From positions 6,410,001 through 6,474,000 of the forward strand of contig NC_037091.1 in NCBI RefSeq assembly GCF_002994745.2: 64,000 nucleotides of DNA, read 5' to 3'. Positions 1 to 11,700 of this stretch are shown here, in pieces. The notes beneath the pieces were generated by a model. That model made no database searches, was not told the DNA's origin, and saw only the letters and a program-made list of their open reading frames with translations. Position numbers and translations under genes: made by a program. Position 1 is the stretch's first letter. Each line of letters opens with the position of its first letter. The stretch is from Rosa chinensis. Taxonomy: Eukaryota > Streptophyta > Magnoliopsida > Rosales > Rosaceae.

Positions 1-829
1 ATTCTTTTTCATAAAAGTATTGGGTTGGTCTATTTCGATTTAGGATTTTCCAGAATTCTCGTTAACAGGTTGTTTATATTAAGATTGAAGCTTCAAATAT
101 AGAAGTTTGGCTATCAAGACAATTTATGAACTGAAGGGAGTGTCTCTTTAAGATGCAGATTCTGAAACTGAAACTGGCGAATCAAAGATGAATTAGTATC
201 AAGATGCAATCTCTAATTTGGCATGAGGATGTTGTGAAAGTACACACCAAGTATTGTGGTTAATATTCTGGCCAGTGAATTTTTTATTTATTTATTAATT
301 TTTTTTTTTTTTTTATGAGGTTTCAGACATTATTTGGTGGGTTAAAATTGTTGGAGTGGAATGATTTATCAAGGGGGACGAGTTTTATTGAAGGAGAGCG
401 TTTGATATAAACATATGAGATTTAATGAAAGTTCAAAGAGTGTTATAAATACTAATATAACTAGGGAATAAGTAACTACATAGACATGTGAAACTAGTCA
501 TTAGTGTTTTGTGGGAGTGGGAGCATTACAAGTCTAATTAGAGAAGAAGGGTTGTTGGTTGCAAATTACAGGAGTAACCTTGAAGATCAGGCTTTGATGG
601 AAATAAGTGTTTTATCAAAAGTATTGTTTGCTATTAGTATACTGCCCTTTTCCAGATATGTCTTTGAAATGTAGGCTCCCATGATGTTTGAGGTATGAGT
701 AATCGTCTACATACTGTTTAAGAGCACCTGTATTCTATTTAACTCATACATCAAGGAGTTACTTACCATTTATGTAATGAAAATTCTTTTGCTTTGCACT
801 TCATTTTTCATTGTACATTTCATTGTAAG
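1..829. other. no gene recognised; possible intron of the agenet gene
   Basis: AT-rich sequence with a long T run near 300-314. No reading frame here resembles a known protein. It may be intron or upstream sequence of the agenet gene whose first visible exon starts at 1565, but no exon could be supported. Confidence 0.4.
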
Positions 830-1397
830 ATTTTGAGGTTGGACACAGTTCAAGGCTGCTCTCTCTCTCTCTCTAATTTCTTGAGCCTTGGATACTTACT
901 GTGGGTGAGCTGTTGGTGGCATGGTGTCATATTTGTTTTAATTTTTTGTATTTTTTTAAGAAGGCAAGTAAGCAGCTTTGGGGAGTACTTGTTTATTATC
1001 TGGACTTGGATATTTATGATCGGAGAAGAATATTGGGCTATCCAAGGGGCTGTAATACTGTTTTGGAAGCTAAATATGATATTTGCCTGCTCTTTTGCTT
1101 CTCTCTCTCTCTCTTCACAAAACCTTTACTTATCAGTGTGATACTGTTTTGGAAGCTTTATGGGCTTCTGTTTTGGCGGAATTTAAAGACTATAGCATTT
1201 TCTCATATATTGCTTCACTGGAGGGCATCTGTAATCTAAGGATAGTTTTTGTTTCTGCATTATCTAAGTGTTTTTGGTGTAGATCTCTGGTTTCTACTGT
1301 TTTTCTATCTTTTTTTGTGTGGGTCATAGGTCCACTTTTATTGGTTCAGTCTTCTGATCAATAAAACTTGTTTCTCCAAAAAAAAAAAAAAAAAAAT
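830..1397 (+). mobile_element. probable 3' end of a non-LTR retroposon
   Basis: The stretch ends in an A run of about 19 bases (about 1379-1397), preceded by a polyadenylation-like AATAAA at 1361, as in LINE or retroposed-transcript tails. CT-rich microsatellite patches lie at 859-875 and 1100-1113. The phrase ATACTGTTTTGGAAGC occurs twice (near 1054 and 1141), a small internal duplication. No clear target-site duplication was found, so the 5' edge is arbitrary. Overlapping short frames show no recognisable reverse transcriptase and are treated as noise. It sits in what appears to be an intron of the agenet gene. Confidence 0.4.
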
Positions 1398-1564
1398 CTT
1401 AACAATTGTGTCTACTTATGCATAACATCACTATGATTCCCTATTTTGTGTGATATGACCTTTTTACTGTAAGATTGTTTCTTTTATATGATTGAAGCTC
1501 TTAGCTCTTTTATCTGTCCAAACAAAATTCTCTTTCGTCTAATAATGTTACTTTTGTCATCCAG

Positions 1565-4500
1565 ATAAAAGATATTGGCTGGAGAAATGGTCAACTGTCA
1601 TGTGCCTTATTCTATTATGACTTTCCAGATGAAAGTAAGTAATATATTTTGGTAATTTTTCTCTTTTTATTCACTAGCTTATGCAAGCTATGGTTCTATC
1701 TTGTCTTATGAACTGCTAGACTCTTGTTCTCTAAGTGTTCTGTGTTTATCTAGAAAGACAAAGATAGGGGTACATAGCTATCCTGGTTTGAACTGCTGAT
1801 CATATGGTAATCATTATGTAGTAATGCATGATCTGGGAAGCGAATAACGGTCTCTAGTAGTGAAAGAATGTTATGATTATATAGTTGCTTAATTTTGTTT
1901 ACATGTTTGAATCTTTTCTTAATTCTTTTTCTTTGTTGTGTTGCATAATAAATATTTTGGGTGAAATAGTAGGTTACTTTTTTTTTCTTTTATATGTTTC
2001 CATAATTTTCTGATGTTCACATCTACAGAATCAAAATGGGAAAAAATATATCAAAGCAACCCTGCTGATAGTAAAAGGACAAGAAAAGAGAAGATATTGA
2101 TGATGCGTCCTCCCTTTCCTCCTATGTATAATGAAAGTAAAAGGCCTGATGTCAATACTCTATCGGAAGTGGTAGTTATTGTCAGTGATGTCTGGAAGGT
2201 GGGAGATTTAGTTGATTGGTGGAAGGATGATTGTTATTGGTCCGGAAAAGTAGCAGAAGTATTAGGGGATGAAAAAGTTAAGGTAGTTGATATATTACTC
2301 TCATATATCTTTTTATGCGGTGGTTTGTTTGGAGTATGTGTTCAGCATTTTTCTTCCCCCTTGAGTTCTATGCTATTTACCATTCCAGTCCTAAGTCATC
2401 ATCAGCTTAATGTTTTGGTGTAGACTCACTGGATATGGTTCTAATACAACAAAAATCATCAACATGCTATCTTAACAACTTGCAAATTTACTCTTGCTGA
2501 CATGCCGTAAATGTGTGATTTGGTTCAAGACTTAATTCACATATCTCATCACAGGGTGTCAGGGTCTGAATTGTCCAAAGGGAATTTTACTGCACTTCTT
2601 CCTTTATTCATGTTTAAATTAATTTTTGATGTACTACATTTGCATCAAATGAATTGCAGATTTTATCGGTTAAGTTATAAGTTATCCTTTTGCTATCATA
2701 AGGCTGAGTGAATACCTATCTTTGATAAGTATTATTGCATGGTTTGTTAATACTTGAAAATTTCTTTGTTTCTGAAAAAAAAAAATATTGCATGCATCTA
2801 TTCACTCTACCATCCTGTTTGTATCCTATTTGATGATCAACAAAAGCTTCAATTTAGTTACCTTGATGGTCAAGATACTGTGCTGTTATTTGTTAACTGG
2901 TGTCCTCTATGTTTTCCAGGTTGAGTTGCCACGTCCTCCTGTTGGTGAAGGAGTCGAAGGAGAGACCTATGAGGCTTCTTGCAACGACTTGCGTGCATCC
3001 CTGAATTGGTCTCTAAAAGGCGGTTGGACAGTGCCTACATCCAAGGTACCGACAGTCCATTAGTCATCTATCTGTCTCATTTCCTGTTCTCAGTTCTCCT
3101 ATTCTGCTCTCATTTCTCCTGTTCTGTTTTTATGTTCTTCTATGCAAAGTTATATTTTAAGGGCTAATATCAAACGTTGCACTTAAACTTAAAAGTCAAT
3201 AATCCTTGAACTGATTTCTTCTTAATAATCTGCAGTTTTGAGTTGTCAAAAACTTGCAAGTTCACGTCTCTATGATGATGATGTGGCAGTTCATGAAACT
3301 GGTACTTGATGAGTGCCGCTCATTAACATGATTATGAAGTTACAAAGTTATTTTCACTGTTCTGCTTATTGAATATTTTCTTAGTCCTCCTCCAGTTTGC
3401 CCTTTTCTCATCCTTTAAATTAGGATTTTCCAGTTTTCAATCTTTTCATTTGATTTCTACAGTATAATTTTAGTACATCATGGCTTTTTTTTTTCCTCTT
3501 TATCTTTCTCCCTATCTTTTCTTTCAATCTTTCTAATTCATGTAGTAGCTAACTAAGTATTTTGATCATTGGAGAAATTTTTTCACTTTTTGAGGAAAAT
3601 GTCACTTCACTGTTGCAGTTTGAACATCAAACTTGGATCTAGTTTTCTTGAAATCTTCAACTGTTGGAAGTTGTGGAAATATTATATTTTTTCATTTGTT
3701 ATTATTTCCTCTGATTTCCTTTTTTGTTCTGATTCTTGTTGCCATCATGGGAATCCTGATTCATGATAACTGCAACAGTTCTTGTGCAACAGTGAATGAG
3801 AGAATCCACTGTGCCAACCAGGACCCATGTGAACTTTTGATTTTTAGTTTGTACCAGTGTTTTAAAGCCACTTTTTGTTCACTGTAAGTGGTTCTCCTAC
3901 TATGTAGGTGTTGATGCTTTCTAATCAACTTGAAAAGAAAAGCAGTTGCTGTTTCTTCTATACTAAGTTGTTTGGTATGCCTTTGCGGTTGCAGGAGAGT
4001 GAAAATGGGCATCCTTGTGCTCGAGTAATTAAGCCTGATAATCAAGGTAAGACATACATTTCACTTGTCAGTGCTCAAAAGCATATATGTGTGCCTGGGT
4101 AGTAGGATATCAAGTTGAAAGAATGATTTGATGTTGATGGGATATCCTATTGGTTCTTGGTCAAGTAAACTTTGTAGCAACCAAAATTTTCTATTTTGTC
4201 TTTCACAAATGGGAGAGAACAAGATGTACAAACATACACTACAAAGAAAGAGAGAACATCAAGGGCTAAATTGTGGTCAGTGTCTCCATGGGACTCTAGT
4301 ATTTCACTATTTTGTAGATGTTAGGTATTAAATTTCTTATGATTTGCTTGTTTGGTTGCCTGCAATCAAATGTTACCCTACCTTCTCCCCCTTGCTCTTG
4401 GATTGTGCCCTTTATATTTCTTTGCATTTTACCTATAATTTGTTTTTTTATCCTTTTGTTTTAACTTTTCCTTAACCAATTTAAGCTTAGTATTGAAATC

Positions 4501-5225
4501 CAAATCCTTTTTTTTCCTTTACTTTCTTTGACTCTGATGCAACCTAAGTTTATTCGTTTATTTATGGAACTTGAATTAATTGCACGATGATTTGATTCAG
4601 ATGGGGGAATGTTGTTGCAGGGGACATTGCAAACTTGATGGTCCAATCTTTCGGTGATGGAAGTAGGGATGACCAAGCAATTGCTGGTGTCAAGCAACCT
4701 TTAACAGGAAAGGACACACCAGCTGCAGAAACAAATATGGAGTCTGACGTGGCAGATAGTGGGTTTGAGAGAATGAGATGCCCAGATACTGTTTCAAAAT
4801 TGCATGTTAAAGATGCATCAAATGAAATGGAGGCAACTGCAACTAGGGTAGACATACTTGATAACAAAAAGCCCTTAAAGAGAAAGAAAACTCATGTGGC
4901 AGATAGTGGGTTTGGGAAGATGAGTTTCTCAGATGGCGTTTCAAAATTGCATGTTGAAGATGCATCAAATGAAATGGAGGCAACTACAACAAGGGTAGAC
5001 ATACTTGATAACACTAAGCCCGTAAAGAGAAAGAAAACTCATGAAGACATAGTGTTAAATTCAATGAACTCTGATACATTAGAAGCTGCACTTTTGGACT
5101 TGGAGGAACTTGTAAACCGGATTAAATGGATGAAGGGTATCTTGGAGATTGGATTACCTTTGACTGGTGCGATGCGACCCCGTTGGAAATTTCTTGGAGA
5201 TCATTCCTCGTCCGCCCCAAAGTAA
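1565..5225 (+). CDS. agenet (Tudor-like) domain protein, 3' exons
   Basis: Five exons join in phase: 1565-1634, 2029-2282, 2920-3045, 3995-4046 and 4621-5225, with GT/AG borders and a TAA stop. They give 368 codons plus stop. The 5' end is missing, outside the window or not recognised. Exons 2-3 encode an agenet/Tudor-like module: a segment VWKVGDLVDWWKDDCYWSG continues across the splice into VELPRPPVGEG and ends near GGWTVPTSK. Plant agenet proteins are thought to act in the nucleus as readers of modified histones or as chromatin/RNA adaptors. The last exon is Lys/Asp-rich and contains a 49-residue tandem duplication with a basic KRKKTH tail in each copy, a possible nuclear localisation signal. 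It ends in a hydrophobic, possibly coiled segment (LEAALLDLEELVNRIKWMKG) before the stop. The family is recognised with fair confidence; the substrate is unknown. The first exon rests on phase and splice signals and is less certain. Confidence 0.72.
4749..5042 (+). repeat. in-frame 147-bp tandem duplication in the agenet gene
   Basis: Two adjacent 147-bp copies (4749-4895 and 4896-5042) each encode 49 residues starting VADSGF and ending KRKKTH. They differ at about nine residues, so the duplication is not very recent but has kept its frame. Confidence 0.9.
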
Positions 5226-6459
5226 GGGTTTTCACTCACAGTAAGTCACATGGTATATTACAGTTTGTTATAACATGCTAAACCTCTGAATGGCATTCAG
5301 ATTGCTTCTAATCCACACAGATCCATATCTAACTGCCTATCTTTATAGGCACTTATTTGTTGACCACTGATCATGCTGTAAAGCAATCACATATTGACAG
5401 GCAATGACAGCAAGGTTAAACTTTATGCAGAACTTTGGTTAACACTTCTCTTGTACACATATTTCTGCGTAAATAGTTTAACTTGAGTAGAAGCTCCGTA
5501 CTATATGTCTAGGGAATCCACTTTTTGAATTTCAAAGTCTAGAGTTGCAGAAGAAATTTGAGTTTTGTGACTGTTAAATTTATGTGTAAAGAGATTTGTT
5601 TGTGATGCCTGACACATAATGAAGTGTGGAAATGAGTTTAGGGGAATTGCCAGTTTGCAAAGCTTATAATATTTTGAAATCTGGGAAGAGGGGGGGAGTT
5701 AACTTTTGTTAAAAAGCTGTCTACTGTTGGCAAATAAGATTAGTCACATTATAACAGTTGTCTGAACAAGGCATTGAGGTCATATGCTACTTCTGTGGTG
5801 TGATGCCAATGCAATAACAAGGGTTTCTGCTGTGATAGAATTGAAATCTTTCACCATTTGGTTTTGATCATGCAAATGATAAATCTTTAATGGCATTCAT
5901 ATTGGTTATGTTGACTAGGTAGGAAGGCAGGAGCAAATTTGACTACTACTCATCTCTGTTCATCATAGCAACTTTTTGTTGCATGTACAGTTTTTTTTTG
6001 GATGGATTGTAGATATTGATGAGTAAGTTGTTACACCCTATTATTCCACTCAACTATCATAAGTGATAAAACTTTGACTGCTTATACCTGACCCTAAACA
6101 TGTTTTCTTTCTGTTGACTCGGTCTTTTGTTGGAGATTGATGGACACTTTTATCATTCTGGTCAAGATGTAGAACCACAGAAGCAGCAAAATTACCTGGA
6201 TTGGGTGATCATATTTGTTTTTTTTTGCACACAACTGTTACATGCTTGCCTTATTCTTGATGTAGATTTCAAGTGCTACTGTTCATATTTGAAGTTCTAA
6301 ACTGTCGCCTGATTTGAAGTGACAAGGGCCAGGTTTACACAAGAAGCAAACTTGTATACTGATTCCATGTCCATATTAGTAAAGAGTTCATCATCTCAAG
6401 TCGCTAATTTTCTTCCATGTAAATCTAGTACTGAAACTTGATGTTGGATTCATTCATAC
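5226..6459. other. 3' flank of the agenet gene, no gene seen
   Basis: AT-rich DNA with no supported coding region. The first part is presumably 3' untranslated region and terminator of the agenet gene. No repeat family was recognised. Confidence 0.4.
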
Positions 6460-6517
6460 TGTTGCAGGATTAAAAAAAAAAAAAAAAAAAGAAGAAAAAA
6501 AAGGGTGTTGCAGGATT
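6460..6517 (+). repeat. poly(A)-only insertion between direct repeats
   Basis: The 12-mer TGTTGCAGGATT occurs at 6460-6471 and again at 6506-6517. Only an A-rich tract with a few G bases lies between. This is the footprint expected of an extremely 5'-truncated retroposition event, poly(A) plus target-site duplication. Confidence 0.55.
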
Positions 6518-6962
6518 CATAGGATCAATCTCACTTGGGAGGTTGAGACAATGTTGGAAACATGACAGTGTATCAATATAAATGAAGTTGAAACCACATT
6601 GAAAACAAATGATCGATGTTCAGTTCATTTGAAAAAGTCTTGCAGAGGATTTTTGTAGAACCAAATTTGAGGATGCTTATGAGAACTGAGGCTAGACATG
6701 GAAAAGTATAGGTTCGGTGGTTGTGCCATGGGAGTATGTGACACATGACCACCTACAATGTTCAAACTCTAACCTATCTCTCATTGTCGAGAAAAAAATC
6801 AAGTACACCATATCCTATTCATGTATTTGCTTGTGTTCAATAGATTGAACATGTCATGTGACACGACTAATAATGATGAATGTAAACAGTTTGGAGAAGA
6901 ATCTGTAAAATTAGCACATTATTGCGACAAGGCAAACAAAGAGCTCAACTCTGTACTTGTAA

Positions 6963-7128
6963 CCTACACTTCATACTTCACGGTAAATATGCCGAATTTT
7001 AATTGATTGAAAAACTATACTATTAATATAATAAATGGAACCGGGCGTGGAGTTGAGCCTTCCAGCTAGACTGGGTTCCAAATCCCTTTCAAAAAAAAAA
7101 AAAAAAAAAAAACCTACACTTCATACTT
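6963..7128 (+). mobile_element. short SINE-like retroposon with target-site duplication
   Basis: The 16-mer CCTACACTTCATACTT is present at 6963-6978 and again at 7113-7128, directly after an A run (7091-7112). The insert (6979-7112) is about 134 bp and carries GACTGGGTTCCAAATCCC just before the A tail. A close match to that tail segment recurs near 53103-53125, so it is a dispersed family. A long duplication plus poly(A) fits L1-type retroposition. No tRNA-like A/B boxes could be assigned confidently. Confidence 0.7.
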
Positions 7129-7260
7129 TCATAGTCTTCATTGATCAAAATCTCCACTTATTTACAAGCCTTGTAAGTGAAAAACTCAAAATTACCCAAG
7201 TCCCAAACCTTATAACAAAGAACTACTCGGGGGCAATTTCGTCAACGCCGAATATCTAAT

Positions 7261-7272
7261 CAATAAATAGGC
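7261..7272 (+). promoter_or_regulatory. probable TATA-like element of the FHA gene
   Basis: CAATAAATAGGC lies about 60 bp upstream of the FHA gene start codon, a normal distance for a plant core promoter with a short leader. The call is from position and composition only. Confidence 0.35.
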
Positions 7273-7330
7273 TTTACCTAATCCATTATTTCCCTCTGAA
7301 ACCCATTTCAAAATTCAAACTCTTTCAAAA

Positions 7331-8728
7331 ATGGAGCCTTTATCTCTCAAGCTCGAGATGCTCAAAGGCCCCCGGGAGGGAGAGACCCTAGAGTACCGAC
7401 CCGGATCCAAGGTCCGAATCGGTCGGGTCGTCCGCGGCAACAACCTCCCCATCAAAGACTCCGGCATTTCCACCAACCACCTCATCATCGACTCCGACGA
7501 ATCGGGTCAATGGATGATCCGAGACCTCGACTCCTCCAACGGAACCATCGTAAACGGCACCAAGCTCAAGCCGGACATGCCGTTGGAGCTGAGCGACGGC
7601 GACGAGATAAAGATCGGGGAGTACACGTCCATCTCCGTCAAGATCGAAGGCCATGAAGGGGACAGGTTGAGAAGGAATCCGAGGCGCGGCGCGGCGGGGA
7701 AGGTGGGGACGGTTGAGGAGAGTCGGGGCCGGAGAGGGAGGGTTAAGAAGGAGAATGAGGTCGAAGTGAAATTGGAGGTGGAGATTGAGAATGATGAGGA
7801 AATTAATGTAGCAGCACCGGTCGCTGAGAATCGGGGCCGGAGAGGTAGGCCTGCGAAGAAGAAGGAAGAGAATTCTGAATTGGAGAAAGAGGGAGAGGAA
7901 ATTGAGGTGGTGGAGAAGCCGAAGAGGGGCCGGGGCCGGCCGGGGAAAGCTAGGGTTTTGAAGAGTGTGGATTTGGTGGAGGAGGTTGCTGTGCCGGAAG
8001 TGAGTTTGAGAGCAACTCAAAGGTGTAAGGATGTGGAAGCTGTGGTTCCGGATTCGGAGAATTGCAGTGTAGAGTGTGAACAAGTGAAGATTGAACCTAA
8101 GAGGCGTGGTGGGGGTAGGAAGAGGAAGAATGTGCAAGAAGTGCCGCGGGTGTGTGAGGAAGGTAATGTTGCGGCGGAGAAAAATTTGGGAGAAATTGGT
8201 CCAGTTGGTGTTAATGGTGATAACGATGATAAAGGGGATGTTCCGGAGCAGAAGGATTCGGGGGGAATAGGTCCAGTTGATATCAAGGAGAATGGCGTGT
8301 ATGATGATGATGCTAAAGGGTTGAATTTGGGGGATGAAGAGGCAGCAGTCGGTTTTGATGTGGCAGAGAGTGGCAATGATAATGAGAAGGCAAAAGGGTC
8401 CGATTTGGGCCATGAAGAGGCAGCCATTGACTGTAATGTTGGAGAGAGTGGCGATAAGGTTGGAAGTGGTAGTTGGAACTGTTTTGGTGTTAATGGTGCT
8501 AAGGATGTTGATAAAAAGGGGACTGACTCTGGTGTTAAAGAAGGTTTGAGTTGGCAGGAGCCAGATTTGGAGAAGATGACTTTGGACGATTGGTTTGATT
8601 ATGTGGAAGATTCTTTGCCGAAAGCGGTTAATAATGAGATTGACAAGATTTGTTCCGGAATGAGAGAGAAGGCTAAGCTAGTCCAGGAGTATATAGCACA
8701 ATACAAGAAGGAGAAGTGTCAAAGTTAA
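7331..8728 (+). CDS. FHA-domain protein with AT-hook-like motifs
   Basis: Single-exon gene of 465 residues. The N-terminal forkhead-associated domain spans about residues 5-100, with phosphothreonine-binding landmarks: VRIGR near 26, GISTNH near 44, and DLDSSNGTIVNG near 64. FHA domains bind phosphothreonine peptides, so a nuclear signalling or DNA-repair adaptor role is plausible. The middle is low complexity, acidic and basic, with three AT-hook-like cores (RGRRGR twice, GRGRPGK once) that suggest minor-groove DNA contact. A conserved-looking C-terminal block starts at LEKMTLDDWFDYVEDSLP and runs into a likely helix rich in Lys and Glu. The 5' half is GC-rich compared with its flanks. The start is supported by its context (CAAAAATGGAG), because the FHA domain begins within a few residues. 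The architecture resembles the small Arabidopsis family around At4g14490, named from memory. Confidence 0.9.
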   Translation: MEPLSLKLEMLKGPREGETLEYRPGSKVRIGRVVRGNNLPIKDSGISTNHLIIDSDESGQWMIRDLDSSNGTIVNGTKLKPDMPLELSDGDEIKIGEYTSISVKIEGHEGDRLRRNPRRGAAGKVGTVEESRGRRGRVKKENEVEVKLEVEIENDEEINVAAPVAENRGRRGRPAKKKEENSELEKEGEEIEVVEKPKRGRGRPGKARVLKSVDLVEEVAVPEVSLRATQRCKDVEAVVPDSENCSVECEQVKIEPKRRGGGRKRKNVQEVPRVCEEGNVAAEKNLGEIGPVGVNGDNDDKGDVPEQKDSGGIGPVDIKENGVYDDDAKGLNLGDEEAAVGFDVAESGNDNEKAKGSDLGHEEAAIDCNVGESGDKVGSGSWNCFGVNGAKDVDKKGTDSGVKEGLSWQEPDLEKMTLDDWFDYVEDSLPKAVNNEIDKICSGMREKAKLVQEYIAQYKKEKCQS

Positions 8729-11700
8729 CAGAAGGAGTGCCTTGTGTTTTGTCGTAGGTAATTGCAGCTTACTTTCTCTGTTTTCATATCAATTACTTAC
8801 CTGGCCAATTTATGTATATGTCATTACTTATTTTTGCTACATGTAGTTGGTCTTTGATTATAAATCTTGGAATTGAATATGAAGCTGGACATACTTATCT
8901 GATGCGAATCATCCCCCTGAATCTAACGGCTATTGTCTGTTACTTGGAACTCAAAATTTCGTGATATGCTTCCATTTGTTGGATGTTTTGAAATTGGGTT
9001 TCTTAGTTATGTTGATGATTTCAACTTAGAAGATAAAGTTTTCCCATTTAGAACTTGTTTGTATCATTTATGACTCTTCCTCTTTTTTCTTTACTCTTCT
9101 TAGGAGTTCATGTTTTGGATTTCTGGATATACACCATTTCACTATGATATGTATAAGAGTTAATGAGGTCATTTTCTTTAGTTGAATTGATTTATCTTAT
9201 GCTCATGTGGAATTTAATGTTCAAACTCCTTGGTATTTTGTCTTTTTGATAATTTCTTTTCTTTCTTATTACTTATGTTTAGTTATAAATGGTTTCCATG
9301 GTATTATGTTCAAACCATGTTTAGTTATAACTGTTTGCATTGTCAGAATGGTTTCTTTCCAAAGGGATTTGGTGTTGGATGACTTCTGCATATCTTTCAT
9401 CTCAGTCCAAAGGTTGTTGTCTTCCTGTTTATTTTTGGTTTGGTTGGATAATCTGTGGGAGGTTAGGGATTTTTTTTTTTTTTTTTGTTGGTATTTTATC
9501 AATTGAGGAGTTGTTATTGATAAATTTCAATTTCTGCCAACTGATATCTCTTTCCCCCTTTCTTTTTGTCATAGCTTTCTTTCCTTTTTGTATGTGTATC
9601 TTGGTAAGCTCTTACTAGGTGTTTCCTTGGTACTTATTATGTATTACATTACAAATAGATGAATATGGAGTATCATCTTAGTTCCATTTTACCATAAATT
9701 CATTCCATGTCGTTAGCATATATTGAACTTCATTGGTAGTTGTGTTTTATTTTATATTCTTTTTTCTATTTTGTTTGTGATTAGTGCTGTTTGCAATTGT
9801 AAATGTCCGCAATCTCTCCTCTTCTATTTTGGCCAGTTGTGGTTCTTGGGTGGTTGTAGTGATGCTCTTTGTTTTACTTGATTGATCTTATTCTTGAATG
9901 ATATTATTCACAAACCATTGTGGTTAATGTCTTTTCTACAATTAAGAGCCAGACTCCCCATTAAGTAGAATAAATTGGAGCTGGGGAAATGCAACCAAGC
10001 TTTCCTCCTAGAGTTATTGGCGAGTATTGTTTTATCACTTCGAGAAGCCTAGACTGGGCCTGTAATCGATTCCTCTGTTAGTGATGTATGTTAAGCATGA
10101 AGCCTTTATCCTTAATATAGGAAGTCCTTTTTACTAGCATGTGTGGTCCTCCTACTTCAACTTTTCTAAGGATGTTTTCCTCTTGTCTTCTTGTCATTAG
10201 TGGCTATATAAGATGGTTGAAAACTATGGTGGAGGGTTAAGTGTGCTAAACAGTTAGTAGTTGTGATAATCAATCATGTTGAGGGAGCTTGATTAAGTTT
10301 GCAATTCTTTCAAGTTCATTGCCTATTATATATTACTGATGGCAATTAGACTTGACTTTATGCAGCCTTTCCTCTGTAGGGTAGGTTGATTGTGTGTTGA
10401 TTTATATGTTTGAAGTCGGTTTTTGCCTTCCTCTATTAATGATAAAAGGACTGATCTATATATAGAATAGAAGAAACAGTTTATGATTTAGGTAGTCTAA
10501 AGTCAATGGCTTGTGCTTGTCTGTTCATTGTGTTATGAAAGAAATAACCAGCTTCTCTATCGCATTTTCACTAGGAAAGCCTATAGAACTTTGAACATTG
10601 TTCTATCGTGTCTATGCAAATGAAGTCAACGGAATATTCCCTCCCTTCTCTGTCTGTGCAATCTAATGTTGAATGGAAACAATTGAAAGCATTCAGTAGA
10701 TATAAGCAGTGAATCAGATACACATCCAATAGTGGATTTATTTGTTCTACTTAAGGTTTCTGATTTGGTACTGGTGGAGATTCAGGAGAATTTCAGTTGA
10801 TATAAGCAGTGAGATTAATATAAGTGCTGAGTAGATATAAGCAGCAAGTCAGTAGAACTCATGATTTCTGATAAGAAGGCCTCTAGAACTCACATTCTTC
10901 TTGTGTGCCTATACAAGGGAGACACTGATATCTCTTCCATCTATCCATGCAATCTAAAGTTGACTGGAAACCAAAGCATTCAGTACATATAAGAATTGCG
11001 TCTAGCTTATCTAAACAACCAATTTGTGGATTTTCTCCTTTAGCCTTCTACATGGCTTGCTTTAAATTTTATCAACTTCATCTATAGAGAACTAGGAATC
11101 ATGGGACTTGCATGTTTGACTGTCTTGCTTTAAATCATGTCAACTTCATCTCTATAAACCAAGGATTCGTGGGAGTTACTTGTTTGACTGTTTGATTTTA
11201 TTAAATAGATTTTTGGGTGTCGTAAAAATTTGTCCTCCTGGAATCATTTCCCAATTATTGGTTCAACTTCCACTCCTTGACCAAAAGTCGAATTCCTGTG
11301 CAACACTTTCAGTAATCTGAAGTTGATTTCATATATTATTTTAGTTCGTCCAAATGTGAAAGTCTTGGTCATCCACTACTTTCCATGGCCCTTGAATTAC
11401 TGGTTTGTAGCGGTGTTTACATTTGAACCAAATGGATTGTTCAGGTGGCCGAGTGTAAATCACTCTAGGACATAAATCCTGGATCTGCATTTCTTGTTTC
11501 TATATCTTTTGCTTGGACTAAAGGGACTCCTTTATACCTCACTATTTTTCTCAACTCTCTTTGTTTTCCAGGATTTGGTGCATGCATGCTATTGACCCCT
11601 AGCTTCAAAACTACCCTCAATCTTTTACATGGGACATTACTCGTCTCTCTATTCATACAGGAGAAGATACTTAGGGTTGTTTTTAGTAGTGCAGGCTTTG

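Noticed and set aside
794..1364. Three overlapping hydrophobic frames near the left end
   Set aside because: T-rich sequence gives Leu/Phe frames in several phases; none has a motif, and the region looks like a retroposon tail.
7388..8413. 341-codon open frame on the minus strand
   Set aside because: It lies opposite the FHA gene, whose frame has a clear domain. The minus frame is low complexity (Leu/Pro/His) and is a shadow of the GC-rich coding strand.
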